A stretch of 52,907 nt of DNA from Desmonostoc geniculatum HA4340-LM1 (GTDB taxonomy: Bacteria; Cyanobacteriota; Cyanobacteriia; Cyanobacteriales; Nostocaceae), in contig JAHHHB010000041.1 of assembly GCA_019359545.1 (NCBI GenBank), positions 1 to 52,907 of the forward strand, in the 5' to 3' direction. Under the pieces are notes generated by a model. It had not been told where the DNA came from. It did no database searches and saw only the letters and a program-made list of their open reading frames with translations. The position numbers and the translations under genes are program-made. Of this stretch, positions 18,114 to 26,762 are shown piece by piece. Each line of letters opens with the position of its first letter. Within the stretch, counting starts at the first letter, position 1.

Positions 18114-18546
18114 TATCCGCGTTGCGAGTCGTGACGATCTGCCGCTGCTGGTTCAGCTTTATGCACAGATGGATGGCGAGTCACCCTTGCTGATGAATAG
18201 TGCAGAAGAAATTTGGAATGCGATCGCAGAAGTTCCAAACTATCACATTTATCTTGCCTTCCAGAATCAAGAACCTGTAGGCACTTTTAGTCTGCTTTTT
18301 GTTCCCACAATGATGCATCGGGGATATCACAAATTTGCAGTTTTAGATGCAGTTACAGTCATTCCTACAGTTCGGGGTCAGGGAATTGGTACACAAATGA
18401 TGAAAGCGGCACTCAAACTCAGTGCCGAGGCGGGGTGTTATAAAGTTACGCTCTCTTCAAATTTGAAACGCGATCGCGCTCACCAATTCTATCAAGCACT
18501 GGGATTCGAGCAACATGGCTGGAGTTTTACAGCGATTTTCAGGTAA
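18103..18546 (+). CDS. GNAT N-acetyltransferase in the phn operon (PhnO-like role)
   Basis: The protein has 147 residues from ATG 18103 (MSLDIRVASRDDLPLLVQLY), overlapping phnH by 11 bp. GNAT signatures: AVTVIPTVRGQGIGTQMMKA (acetyl-CoA loop RGQGIGT) and KVTLSSNLKRDRAHQFYQAL plus GF near the C-terminus. In enteric phn operons, PhnO acetylates aminoalkylphosphonates before C-P cleavage or for detoxification; by position this gene may do the same. Sequence identity to PhnO is not asserted, since GNAT proteins diverge widely. Confidence 0.85.
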   Translation: MSLDIRVASRDDLPLLVQLYAQMDGESPLLMNSAEEIWNAIAEVPNYHIYLAFQNQEPVGTFSLLFVPTMMHRGYHKFAVLDAVTVIPTVRGQGIGTQMMKAALKLSAEAGCYKVTLSSNLKRDRAHQFYQALGFEQHGWSFTAIFR

Positions 18547-18696
18547 ATGAACCACACTATTTTTATCTCACGCAAAGACGCAAAGACGCAAAGGAAGAAA
18601 AGAAGAAACAAGACTGTGGTCTAAATACATGAAAACTGCTGTAAGTGCGTAGTACAGCCAAGTTACCAAATTAACAATTGAGAAAGGTGAAAATTC

Positions 18697-19881
18697 ATGC
18701 CCTATGTTGCAGTCAAAGGTGGTGAACAGGCAATTGAGAATGCAGAAACGCTGCTTAGGAGTAGACGCCGGGGCGATCCTGCTATTCCTGAACTGACGCT
18801 AGATCAGATTGAACAACAGCTAACTTTAGCTGTAGAACGGGTGATGTGTGAAGGCAGCTTATATGACCGAGAGTTAGCAGCCCTTGCTATTAAACAATCC
18901 TGGGGTGATTTAGTCGAGGCGATTTTCTTGTTACGAGCGTATCGTACAACACTGCCACGTTTGTACTACAGCCAGCCACTAGACACCAGCAAAATGCAAA
19001 TACAACGGCGGATTTCCTCCATTTTTAAGGATGTTCCAGGAGGACAGAGTTTAGGCCCCACCTTTGACTACATCCATCGCCTGCTGGACTTTAAGCTGAT
19101 GGTAGAGGGAGAACTTCCCGCAGCAGCAGAAGCAGAGGCAATTACTGAACCAGTTCCCCGCGTGATTGATACTTTGGATCGGGAGGGATTGATGCAGGGG
19201 GAGATGGGGGAGATGGGGGAGCAGGGGGAGATGGGGGAGCAAGCAAACAATTATTCTCCCTCATCTCCCCAACCTTCTGACTTGACGCGTCAACCTCTAA
19301 GTTTTCCTGCAAAAAGAGATGCGCGACTCCAGAATTTGGCGCGTGCAGATGAGGGGTTTTTACTATCTTTGGCGTACTCGACTCAACGAGGTTATGGCAG
19401 AAATCATCCTTTTGCTGGGGAAATTCGGATGGGGGAAGTGGAGGTGGTGATTTGCCCGGAGGAGTTGGGGTTTGAAATTGCGATCGCTGATATTACTATT
19501 ACTGAAGTGCAGATGGTAAATCAGTTTAAAGGTAGTAAGGAATTACCTGCTCAGTTCACCCGTGGCTATGGGCTGACTTTTGGTTATAACGAACGCAAAG
19601 CTATGTCAATGGCGTTGGTAGATAGGGCGATGCGAGCTGAGGAATTGGGTGAAACAATCCAAGGCCCTGCCCAAAACGTTGAGTTTGTACTTTCTCACTC
19701 AGACAACGTTGAAGCACAGGGGTTTGTTCAGCATCTCAAACTTCCTCACTACATTGATTTTCAAGCAGAGTTAAATCTAGTACGAAAGATGCGAAAACAG
19801 CAGGTAAAAACTCAATCATCTCCTGAGTTAATTCCAGAAAATCATCAAACATCTGAGATTGTTTTGGAAGAAGTGAAATGA
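18697..19881 (+). CDS. phnI: C-P lyase complex subunit PhnI (nucleosidase)
   Basis: The protein has 394 residues (E. coli PhnI has 354). Start ATG 18697 has an AAGGTGA site. Strong family blocks: YVAVKGGEQAIENAETLLRS, ELTLDQIEQQLTLAVERVM, EAIFLLRAYRTTLPR, DEGFLLSLAYSTQRGYGRNH, FTRGYGLTFGYNERKAMSMA and HADNVEA-like SHSDNVEAQGFVQHLKLPHY. PhnI with PhnG and PhnH attaches phosphonate to ribose 5-triphosphate. A linker near residues 166-182 (MQGEMGEMGEQGEMGEQ) is encoded by purine repeats at 19191-19242 and probably sits in a surface loop. Its stop overlaps the next start by 4 bp. Confidence 0.94.
   Translation: MPYVAVKGGEQAIENAETLLRSRRRGDPAIPELTLDQIEQQLTLAVERVMCEGSLYDRELAALAIKQSWGDLVEAIFLLRAYRTTLPRLYYSQPLDTSKMQIQRRISSIFKDVPGGQSLGPTFDYIHRLLDFKLMVEGELPAAAEAEAITEPVPRVIDTLDREGLMQGEMGEMGEQGEMGEQANNYSPSSPQPSDLTRQPLSFPAKRDARLQNLARADEGFLLSLAYSTQRGYGRNHPFAGEIRMGEVEVVICPEELGFEIAIADITITEVQMVNQFKGSKELPAQFTRGYGLTFGYNERKAMSMALVDRAMRAEELGETIQGPAQNVEFVLSHSDNVEAQGFVQHLKLPHYIDFQAELNLVRKMRKQQVKTQSSPELIPENHQTSEIVLEEVK
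19191..19242 (+). repeat. Purine-rich simple repeat inside phnI
   Basis: About five GAGATGGGG/GAGCAGGGG nonamers run in frame with phnI and encode GEMGEMGEQGEMGEQ. Confidence 0.85.
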
Positions 19882-20123
19882 TTGCAGGAATTAATCATAT
19901 TACCTTGTCTGTTTCCGATGTGGAAAAGTCTTTTGAATTTTACACCAAAATTCTTGGTTGCCAAGCGATCGCTAAATGGAAAAAAGGCGCTTATTTACTC
20001 GCGGGTAATTTGTGGTTGTGCTTATCTTTAGATGCGAACACACGCACAAGTCCGGCGGTTGAGTATAGCCATATTGCTTTTAGTGTTGCCGAACAAGAGT
20101 TTCAAGAATATAAAATTCTATGA
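19878..20123 (+). pseudogene. N-terminal half of a FosA/glyoxalase-like gene
   Basis: This is an 81-residue frame starting in ATGA overlap with phnI. MIAGINHITLSVSDVEKSFE, GCQAIAKWKKGAYLLAGNLW and EYSHIAFSV match FosA-type vicinal-oxygen-chelate proteins, which are about 135 residues. Metal ligands His7 and His65 (FosA His64) are present, but the C-terminal part with the third ligand (Glu110 in FosA) is missing because the frame ends at EYKIL. phnM begins 14 bp later. Known FosA enzymes add glutathione to fosfomycin, itself a phosphonate. The truncation suggests a remnant. It could still fold as half of a dimer, but no intact active site is visible. Confidence 0.75.
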
Positions 20124-20136
20124 TGGAGTGAGACTC

Positions 20137-21324
20137 ATGCAAATTATTCAAGAATCACTAACATTAATAAAGGGGAAAGTTGCAATCCAAGGAGCAGATG
20201 TGCTGGCTCCAGATGGTTGGATTAAAGATGCAACAGTTTTAATTGAAGATGGGCGGTTTATTAGTATTAATCAGGGAAGTACTAACGGGTTTGATTTTGT
20301 CGATGCTAAAGGACTCCAGATGTTGCCGGGAATCGTTGATTTGCATGGTGATGCTTTTGAGAGGATGATTTGCCCTCGTCCTGGAGTTCACTTTCCTTTA
20401 GCAATGGCGATCGCTGAAAATGACCGGAATCTTTTATCTGCTGGAATCACAACTTTTTTCTGTTCAATTACTGACTCCTATGAACCCGGTTTGCGAAGCC
20501 GAGATTCAGCTCGTTCTTTGATTGAATTTATTTTGGGAACGGGAAAGCAGGTTTTAAATTGCAATCATCAAATTCATATTAGACACGAAGAAGCAAATAC
20601 CAAAGGGCATCAAGAGTTATGTGATTGGCTAAAATCTGGTCGCATTCAACTTTTGTCGATTAACGATCACTTACCACCTGCTGGAAATGAGCAAATGTTA
20701 AGCCGATACCTCAATGGTTTACGGCGACGATTATCTATGTCTGAGGAAGAAATCAAAGAATTTATTATCCAAGTACAACAACGGCGAGACGAAGGATACA
20801 AACAAGTAGAGGAATTAGTTGAACTTGCCCATACTTACCGCATTCCCCTAGCTTCCCATGATGATGATTCTGAAGAAAAGGTGGCAGAAAGTCAACGCCG
20901 TCAGGTGGCGATCGCCGAATTTCCTGGGAGTATTGCTTTAGCTGCCCAATCTCGCGCTTACGGTGCAGCAGTCCTCATGGGTGCGCCTAACTTAGTGCGT
21001 GGCGGTTCCCATGTCGGCTACATGAGTGTTGCAGAGGCAGCTGAAAATGATGTTTTGGATTGCCTTTGCTCAGATTACCATTATCCTTCCTTATTTCATG
21101 CACCCTTTAAGCTAGCTGAATTAGGCTTGATGAGTTTTGAGCAAGCATGGACACTGGTTTCTAGTCGTCCAGCAGCAGCAGCAGGAATTAGCGATCGCAA
21201 AGGAAAAATCCTCCCTGGGTTGGATGCAGATTTATTGCTGGTATCTCCCAATAATTCTCTACCTACTGCGATCGCATCTGTCTACATCACAGGACAAGAA
21301 GTCGCCCGATATCCAATTAAATAG
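20137..21324 (+). CDS. phnM: PhnM, alpha-D-ribose 1-methylphosphonate 5-triphosphate diphosphatase
   Basis: The protein has 395 residues from ATG 20137 (MQIIQESLTLIKGKVAIQG), with GGAG 9 bases upstream. Amidohydrolase fold and PhnM patterns: MLPGIVDLHGDAFERMICPR (HxD metal site), CNHQIHIRHEEAN, RIPLASHDDDS, VLMGAPNLVRGGSHVGYMS, DCLCSDYHYPSL and GLDADLLLV. PhnM removes pyrophosphate from the ribose-phosphonate triphosphate, just before PhnJ cleaves the C-P bond. It is of a different branch from the broken second phnM at 24180 (it has NDHLPPAGNEQ where the other has MDHTPGQRQF). It is the only intact PhnM in the window. Confidence 0.92.
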   Translation: MQIIQESLTLIKGKVAIQGADVLAPDGWIKDATVLIEDGRFISINQGSTNGFDFVDAKGLQMLPGIVDLHGDAFERMICPRPGVHFPLAMAIAENDRNLLSAGITTFFCSITDSYEPGLRSRDSARSLIEFILGTGKQVLNCNHQIHIRHEEANTKGHQELCDWLKSGRIQLLSINDHLPPAGNEQMLSRYLNGLRRRLSMSEEEIKEFIIQVQQRRDEGYKQVEELVELAHTYRIPLASHDDDSEEKVAESQRRQVAIAEFPGSIALAAQSRAYGAAVLMGAPNLVRGGSHVGYMSVAEAAENDVLDCLCSDYHYPSLFHAPFKLAELGLMSFEQAWTLVSSRPAAAAGISDRKGKILPGLDADLLLVSPNNSLPTAIASVYITGQEVARYPIK

Positions 21325-21367
21325 TCACTACCTCTTTGCGTTCGCTAATAAACAGCAAAAATTGACG

Positions 21368-22267
21368 ATGGAAAACATTCCTCTTCCCCAATCCCCAGTC
21401 CCCAATCCCCAATCCCCCGAAACAAACTTCAACTTCGCCTACTTGGATGAGCAAACCAAGCGCTCAATTCGTCGCGCCTTACTCAAAGCAGTTGCTATTC
21501 CAGGACATCAAATTCCCTTTTCTTCTAGGGAAATGCCCATGTCTTACGGCTGGGGAACTGGCGGAATTCAGGTAACAGCTGCCGTCATTGGTCAAACCGA
21601 TGTGCTAAAAGTTATTGACCAAGGAGCAGATGATACCACCAACGCAGTTAATATTCGCCGCTTCTTCAAAAAAGTATGCGGCGTGCAAACAACAGAACAA
21701 ACTCAAGCAGCAACGCTAATCCAGACACGCCACCGCATACCCGAAACACCAATGCGGGAGGGACAGATTTTGGTTTACCAAGTACCCATTCCCGAACCCT
21801 TGCGCTGGCTAGAACCTTCATCTGTTGAAACCGGCAAAATGCACGCCCTTGAAGAGTACGGTTTGATGTACGTCAAACTTTACGAAGATATCACCAAACA
21901 CGGACACATTGCCACATCCTACGACTACCCCGTAATGGTGCGCGATCGCTATTTAATGAGTCCTAGCCCGATCCCGCGCTTCGATAATCCGAAAATGCAC
22001 ATGAATCCTGCACTCCAGTTATTTGGCGCTGGAAGAGAAAAGCGGATATATGCAATCCCGCCCTATACCAAAGTCAAAAGCCTCGACTTTGAAGATCATC
22101 CCTTCTCCGTCGAGCGTTGGGACAAAACTTGTGAGGTATGTGGTTCTACGGAAAGTTATTTAGATGAGGTAGTAATTGATGACCAAGGTGGCAGGATGTG
22201 GATTTGCTCGGATACAGACTATTGTCGTGGGATGAGGGAAGCGGAGGGAAAAAGGAGTGAATTTTAA
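21368..22267 (+). CDS. phnJ: C-P lyase PhnJ, radical SAM enzyme
   Basis: The protein has 299 residues from ATG 21368 (MENIPLPQSPVP...). It catalyses the radical cleavage of the carbon-phosphorus bond using SAM and a 4Fe-4S cluster. The four cysteines are arranged Cx2Cx21Cx5C (CEVCG ... WICSDTDYC), exactly as in E. coli PhnJ. The glycine-radical region AIPGHQIPFSSREMPMSYGW is also kept. The first ~20 residues are low complexity, encoded by CCCAATC/CCCAGTC heptamers (21384-21418). The true family match starts at FAYLDEQTKRSIRRALLKAV. A long upstream extension of the frame overlaps phnM and is not real. Confidence 0.95.
   Translation: MENIPLPQSPVPNPQSPETNFNFAYLDEQTKRSIRRALLKAVAIPGHQIPFSSREMPMSYGWGTGGIQVTAAVIGQTDVLKVIDQGADDTTNAVNIRRFFKKVCGVQTTEQTQAATLIQTRHRIPETPMREGQILVYQVPIPEPLRWLEPSSVETGKMHALEEYGLMYVKLYEDITKHGHIATSYDYPVMVRDRYLMSPSPIPRFDNPKMHMNPALQLFGAGREKRIYAIPPYTKVKSLDFEDHPFSVERWDKTCEVCGSTESYLDEVVIDDQGGRMWICSDTDYCRGMREAEGKRSEF
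21384..21418 (+). repeat. Heptamer repeat at the phnJ N-terminus
   Basis: TCCCCAA/TCCCCAG units in frame with phnJ, encoding PLPQSPVPNPQSP. Confidence 0.85.
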
Positions 22268-22270
22268 AGA

Positions 22271-22354
22271 CTCATCGCCGAGCATCAAAGGTTCATCGCC
22301 AAACATCAAAGGTTCATTGCCGAGCATCAAAGGTTCATTGCCGAGCATCAAAGG
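22271..22354. repeat. Four 21-bp tandem repeats between phnJ and phnK
   Basis: Units 22271-22291, 22292-22312, 22313-22333 and 22334-22354 read TTCATTGCCGAGCATCAAAG plus G with one to three changes; the last two are identical. There is no unique spacer, so this is not CRISPR. Confidence 0.85.
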
Positions 22355-22397
22355 TTCATCTCTTATTCCCAATGCCCAATGCCCAATTCCCTAAATT

Positions 22398-23168
22398 ATG
22401 AAACCTCTTTTACAAGTTCACCAACTGAGTAAATCTTACGGTGCAATTAAGGCGTGCGATCGCATTTCCTTTGACTTATATCCTGGGCAAGTTCTGGGTA
22501 TTGTCGGCGAATCGGGATCGGGTAAGTCTAGTTTGCTCGGTGCGATCGCCAATCACTTCCCCATTGACCAAGGTAATGTTACTTATACAAATCGTAGCCA
22601 AGAAGACTTAGAAATTACTCAACTTCCTGAATCTCAACGCCGCCGATTAATGCGAACTGAGTGGGGCTTTGTGCAGCAAAATCCCCGTGATGGTTTGCGA
22701 ATGAAAGTTAGTGCAGGGGCGAATATTGGTGAAAGGCTTCTAGATGTTGGGGTGCGACACTACGGCAATATTCGGGATGAAGCTGCTCACTGGTTGCAAC
22801 AAGTGGAAATTGATCCCGCGCGGATGGATGACTTACCAGTAACTTTTTCTGGAGGGATGCAGCAAAGATTACAACTAGCTCGTGTATTGGTGACACGCCC
22901 CCGGCTGATATTAATGGATGAACCCACTGGAGGACTTGATGTATCAGTGCAAGCGCGGTTATTAGACTTATTGCGATCGCTAGTGCGGAATTTTCACCTC
23001 AGCGTCATTGTGGTAACACACGATATAGGCGTTGTCAGGCTGCTAGCCCATCGCTTGCTAGTAATGCAACAAGGCCAAGTAGTGGAATCAGGTTTAACTG
23101 ACCAAGTACTCGACGATCCCCAGCATCCTTATACTCAACTACTAGTCAGCGCCGCTTTAACACCATAA
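22398..23168 (+). CDS. phnK: PhnK, ABC-type ATP-binding protein of the C-P lyase complex
   Basis: The protein has 256 residues (E. coli PhnK has 252). Walker A GESGSGKSS, signature FSGGMQQRLQLARVL and Walker B RLILMDEPTGGLD. The family-specific block MRTEWGFVQQNPRDGLRMKV is present. PhnK binds to the PhnGHIJ core and is needed for turnover. It is not a transporter component, despite its similarity to oligopeptide transporter ATPases. Start ATG 22398 has no strong ribosome site; the upstream spacer is repeat sequence and CCCAATG heptamers. Confidence 0.93.
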   Translation: MKPLLQVHQLSKSYGAIKACDRISFDLYPGQVLGIVGESGSGKSSLLGAIANHFPIDQGNVTYTNRSQEDLEITQLPESQRRRLMRTEWGFVQQNPRDGLRMKVSAGANIGERLLDVGVRHYGNIRDEAAHWLQQVEIDPARMDDLPVTFSGGMQQRLQLARVLVTRPRLILMDEPTGGLDVSVQARLLDLLRSLVRNFHLSVIVVTHDIGVVRLLAHRLLVMQQGQVVESGLTDQVLDDPQHPYTQLLVSAALTP

Positions 23169-23293
23169 TACTAATTCGTAATTCGTAATTAAGAAAGTCA
23201 GATATAGCCTGGGTAGGATGCGGAAAGAGGAGTGTTTGCGATCAATTGCCCGCGTCCCCAGTCCCCAGTCCCCAATCCCCAATCCCCAGTACA

Positions 23294-24025
23294 ATGCAAT
23301 CATTAACTGTTAATCATCATCCACCCACTAACATTTCCCCGAACACCGTGCTGCAAGTAGAACATTTGCGAAAAGGTTTTACTTTGCATCAGCAGGGAAG
23401 TGTTCGCCTATCGGTTTTAGAAGGATTATCCCTGAGTGTAAATACTGGGGAATGTCTAGCTTTGTCTGGCCTTTCTGGTTCCGGTAAGTCTACTTTGATG
23501 CGCTGTTTATATGGTAACTATCGCGCTGATAGCGGCTCAATTTGGGTAAAACATGGTGGAAATTGGGTTGATTTGTGTCAACTTCCGCCCCATGAACTTT
23601 TAGCGGTGCGCCGAAAAACTATAGGATATGTCAGCCAGTTTTTACGAGTGATTCCCAGAGTTCCCGCCCTAGAAGTTGCCGCAGAACCACTGTTGGAATT
23701 AGGGGTAAAAACAGAAGTTGCTTTTGACAAAGTAAAAGAATTATTTCATCGTCTCAACCTGCCAGAACGTTTATGGAAACTGTCTCCCACCACCTTTTCT
23801 GGAGGCGAAAAGCAACGGGTAAATATCGCCCGCGCCCTCTGTGTGAACTATCCGATTTTGCTACTCGATGAACCTACATCAGCTTTAGATGCTATTAATC
23901 GTCAAGTTGTAATGGAACTTCTCGCAGAACACAAAACAACCGGCAGTGCTTTAGTTGGAATTTTTCACGATCAAGAAGTGCGATCGCAACTCTGTAACCG
24001 CCAATTAAATTTTGGGCGTTGCTGA
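23294..24025 (+). CDS. phnL: PhnL, ABC-type ATP-binding protein of the C-P lyase pathway
   Basis: The protein has 243 residues from ATG 23294 (MQSLTVNHHPPTN). An upstream ATG at 23246 would add only heptamer-encoded residues (PSPQSPIPS). Walker A SGLSGSGKST, signature FSGGEKQRVNIARAL and Walker B PILLLDEPTSALD. PhnL forms a dual ABC module with PhnK in the C-P lyase holo-complex. The stop is followed directly by a dispersed repeat (24033-24125). Confidence 0.92.
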   Translation: MQSLTVNHHPPTNISPNTVLQVEHLRKGFTLHQQGSVRLSVLEGLSLSVNTGECLALSGLSGSGKSTLMRCLYGNYRADSGSIWVKHGGNWVDLCQLPPHELLAVRRKTIGYVSQFLRVIPRVPALEVAAEPLLELGVKTEVAFDKVKELFHRLNLPERLWKLSPTTFSGGEKQRVNIARALCVNYPILLLDEPTSALDAINRQVVMELLAEHKTTGSALVGIFHDQEVRSQLCNRQLNFGRC

Positions 24026-24032
24026 TTTCATG

Positions 24033-24125
24033 TATGAAAACGATTATGCAATGCCCAAAATCCTTGTAGAGACGTTGCAATGCAACGTCTCTACATCTCG
24101 TTGCAATGCAACGTCTCTACATCTG
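24033..24125. repeat. Dispersed palindromic repeat, copy 1
   Basis: TATGAAAACGATT plus CAAAATCCTTGTAGAGAC, then palindromes with GTAGAGACGTTGCA / TGCAACGTCTCTAC arms, partly doubled. The same leader with a different palindrome core occurs at 26582-26647. Confidence 0.8.
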
Positions 24126-24179
24126 TGTGAGAACCGAACAGCATCATGCCCCATGCCCAATCTAAAATCCAAAATTGCT

Positions 24180-24955
24180 ATGAATGAGCAAGTCTACACA
24201 AATTATCGCCTCCAACTTCCCCATAAGGAAGTGCTGGGTACCCTTGTAGTGCGAGATGGATTGATTGCTGACATTCAGCCGGGAGTTGTTACTCACGGGT
24301 TGAATGGTCAAGGAGATTATCTCATGCCTGGGTTGATTGAACTGCACACCGACAACTTGGAACGCTGTGTGTCTCCCCGCCCAGGAATTCGCTGGCCTTT
24401 GGAAGCAGCAGTTTACCACGATCGAGATTTAGCTAGTGCTGGGGTGACAACTGTATGTGATGCGATCGCCATTGGTGATATAGCTGTTGGTTCTCCACGT
24501 TTAACTAACTTTGCCCCAATGATTGATGTTATCTGTCGCGGGCAAAAAGCTGGACGCTTCTGTGTGGAACACCGAATTCATCTGCGTTGTGAACTCGCAT
24601 ACGACAAGGTTTATGAAATTACTGCACAATACGTAGACAATCCGCTGTTATCGATGATTTCTCTGATGGATCATACCCCTGGGCAGCGGCAGTTTATCCG
24701 TTTAGACAAGTTCAAACAATTGACTACGTTCCCCAAAGTCTGCTGCAAGCCATCTTTCTCGTGGCTGACAAAACTGGTAAGCCGATTTATGAAGCTATGC
24801 AACTATTCACCAGTAATCCAGCGAAAGCTATTCATCTATTTGGCGATCGCGGCAGTCTCGAACTAGGTAAACGAGCTGATTTTATCACTGTTCATAACGA
24901 TGGTGTAGTCCCACGTCTGACTACAACTATCTGTCAAGGCCGTCGAGTTACTTAA
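24180..24955 (+). pseudogene. phnM: Second phnM, inactivated by internal deletion and frameshift
   Basis: ATG 24180 starts MNEQVYTNYRLQLPHKEVLG, with classical PhnM blocks GLIELHTDNLERCVSPRPGI, AIAIGDIAVGSP, CRGQKAGRFCVEHRIHLRCE and SLMDHTPGQRQFIRL. At about 24712-24721 the match stops and jumps, in another frame, to the PhnM C-terminus: DYVPQSLLQAIFLVADKTGK, FTSNPAKAIHLFGDRGSLEL and GKRADFITV, ending at 24955. By comparison with the family, roughly 130 residues in the middle are missing, including the ASHDD metal site and the MGAPN...RGGSH block. In the first frame translation runs on into meaningless sequence to 24866. The gene cannot make a working PhnM, but the intact copy at 20137 can substitute. 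Confidence 0.88.
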
Positions 24956-25189
24956 GTGAAAAAGTCAGAATTCAGCAATGCTTGAAGTGGTGCATTGGAA
25001 TCTTTCACAAATTTTGAGGATAAAACAGGGAACACAAAACACAGAACTCTTAACGGGAAAAAAGATAGCTAAAACAGTAGATCCCTTTTGCAAACATTTA
25101 ATACAAGTCTTATATCAGTTATCAGTTATCAGCAAACAGTGCTAAGCGATAACTTATAGCTGATTGAAACCTTCATAACATTGACCCAT

Positions 25190-25870
25190 TTAATGACTCA
25201 CTAAACTCTGTGCTTCTACTTGTTCTTTCGCTAAAGCCAATGCTTGATGAGCAGCTTTAAACCTTGTTTCATCTGTAAATTTATGGCCAAAACGCTTTAA
25301 ATAAGCTTCCAGATACCTAATACGTAAGTGTGGGTCAGCCGGATTTTGAAGAAAGGGTAGGTCTGCTTCAACCATAAACCGGATAACTAACAAGGGGATA
25401 GGGCTACGAAGTGGACGGAAGTTTGGGTTATGTAAACCAAAACTTTCATTACGTTTATGAAATTCTCCAATCATCAGTCCTGATTCAACAAACAAAGGTT
25501 TCAGTTTTTGTTGAACATTATCTATCAGTTTAGGAGCTTCGTCTATATGAATGTCAGGAAAGATAAGTAAAAAAGCTTTGCTAGTTTTTAATTCCTGCTC
25601 TTTAACATCCATCTCTAGGAAGATATCTCGGTAGCGTCTGACAATATTTTCTATTTGTTCTGGGTATAAATCTTTTGTGTGAATAACTGCCAGACGAGTG
25701 TTGTTTGTTCTGAGAGAATGAGGTACAAAAGGGCAAACTGCACCAGGTCTTCCTAATTGAGGATGAGGTCTTCCCAAAAAATTTTTAACCCACTCCATAA
25801 TTTCAATGAGGTAGGGAAGGTCTTCGTCTTCCCGAAGTTGTTCAATTTCAAGAGGTGTGTAGAGTTTCAT
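25190..25870 (-). CDS. Conserved hypothetical protein, DUF6875-like
   Basis: The protein has 226 residues from ATG 25870. Recognisable conserved stretches are GRPGAVCPFVPHSL (about 39-52), KAFLLIFPDIHIDEAPKLID, SGLMIGEFHKRNESFGLHNP, PIPLLVIRFMVEADLPFL and RYLEAYLKRF. These resemble the DUF6875 family, whose function is unknown; the assignment is from memory of the pattern and moderate. There is no signal peptide or membrane segment. It stands alone on the minus strand with over 200 bp free on both sides, and AT-rich sequence upstream. Confidence 0.8.
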   Translation of the reverse strand: MKLYTPLEIEQLREDEDLPYLIEIMEWVKNFLGRPHPQLGRPGAVCPFVPHSLRTNNTRLAVIHTKDLYPEQIENIVRRYRDIFLEMDVKEQELKTSKAFLLIFPDIHIDEAPKLIDNVQQKLKPLFVESGLMIGEFHKRNESFGLHNPNFRPLRSPIPLLVIRFMVEADLPFLQNPADPHLRIRYLEAYLKRFGHKFTDETRFKAAHQALALAKEQVEAQSLVSH

Positions 25871-26762
25871 TGGCTTAAATTAAGTGTACGAAGTGTTGGC
25901 TTTTTTTAATTCACTGTTTTGATGATGCTGTATGATAGCTGAAATGAATTTTTATTCCAAAAATCAGCCTCAATCATGTTGTGTTTTTGGCTATTCTGTG
26001 TAGTATTTTTGTTAGAATATATTTAGTTCTTACGCCGTCCTTCTGTTTTTTAGCAGTAATAAGTTCATAATATTTTTAACAAAAATATTATAAAGTTAAT
26101 ATCTTGATGTTTTGTTTTATTATAAAAATTTAGTATAGATTTCAAAATACTGACGGTATGTATTATAAAATTACAGTAGTATTACTGTAATAAATAAAGT
26201 ATTAAAATAAAGACTTGAGTATTTTTGAAAGCACATATAATATCAAATTCTCAAGACTCATCACGATCGCTGATGTCTGCACGTGAAGATATGTCAAGTT
26301 TGAATAATGGGTGATTATTCAAACTTAATACAATATCAAATAAGTATATACACTAATGTAAAAGCAAAATATAATACAGAATATTGATTTTATTTCTCTA
26401 TGTTGAAGCAGAGATTGAAAAAAAATTAATACAAATTAAATCTATAAGTGTGATTGTCTACTATTAAACAATTAAGTATGATGTTATTAACTTCTTGAGA
26501 AAACGAGAATTAAAATTTTTTTTCTGTCAGAAGGTTTATTAGTCCAATAAGATCCAGTTATATTAGTGCTTTGATTTGATATATGAAAACGATTGTGCAT
26601 GATATCAAAATCCTTGTAGAGACTAGCAATTGCTAGTCTCTACATCTGGATTCATACCGCAATTCAGCAACCCCAAAAAAACTGGCTTTAACAGCGAGTT
26701 TTAGTCTTAACACCAAGCGTATTGATTTATATGGTTGGTTTATTTACGCCGTGCTGTACTAG
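25871..26762. other. AT-rich intergenic region with one dispersed repeat
   Basis: Nearly 900 bp, very AT-rich, without a plausible gene on either strand. At 26582-26647 it carries the second copy of the TATGAAAACGATT / CCTTGTAGAGAC element, with core arms GTAGAGACTAGCAA / TTGCTAGTCTCTAC. An INS-like or regulatory role cannot be seen. Confidence 0.6.
26582..26647. repeat. Dispersed palindromic repeat, copy 2
   Basis: Leader nearly identical to 24033-24073 (about 35 of 42 positions), followed by a single palindrome TAGAGACTAGCAATTGCTAG / TCTCTA. The core differs from copy 1, but the outer arms are complementary in each. Confidence 0.8.

Noticed and set aside
20032..20136. Extended N-terminus of phnM overlapping the FosA-like remnant
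   Set aside because: ATG 20137 has a good GGAG site and matches the usual PhnM N-terminus; the extension has no family similarity.
22271..22354. CRISPR array
   Set aside because: Units are directly adjacent with no unique spacers and there are no cas genes.
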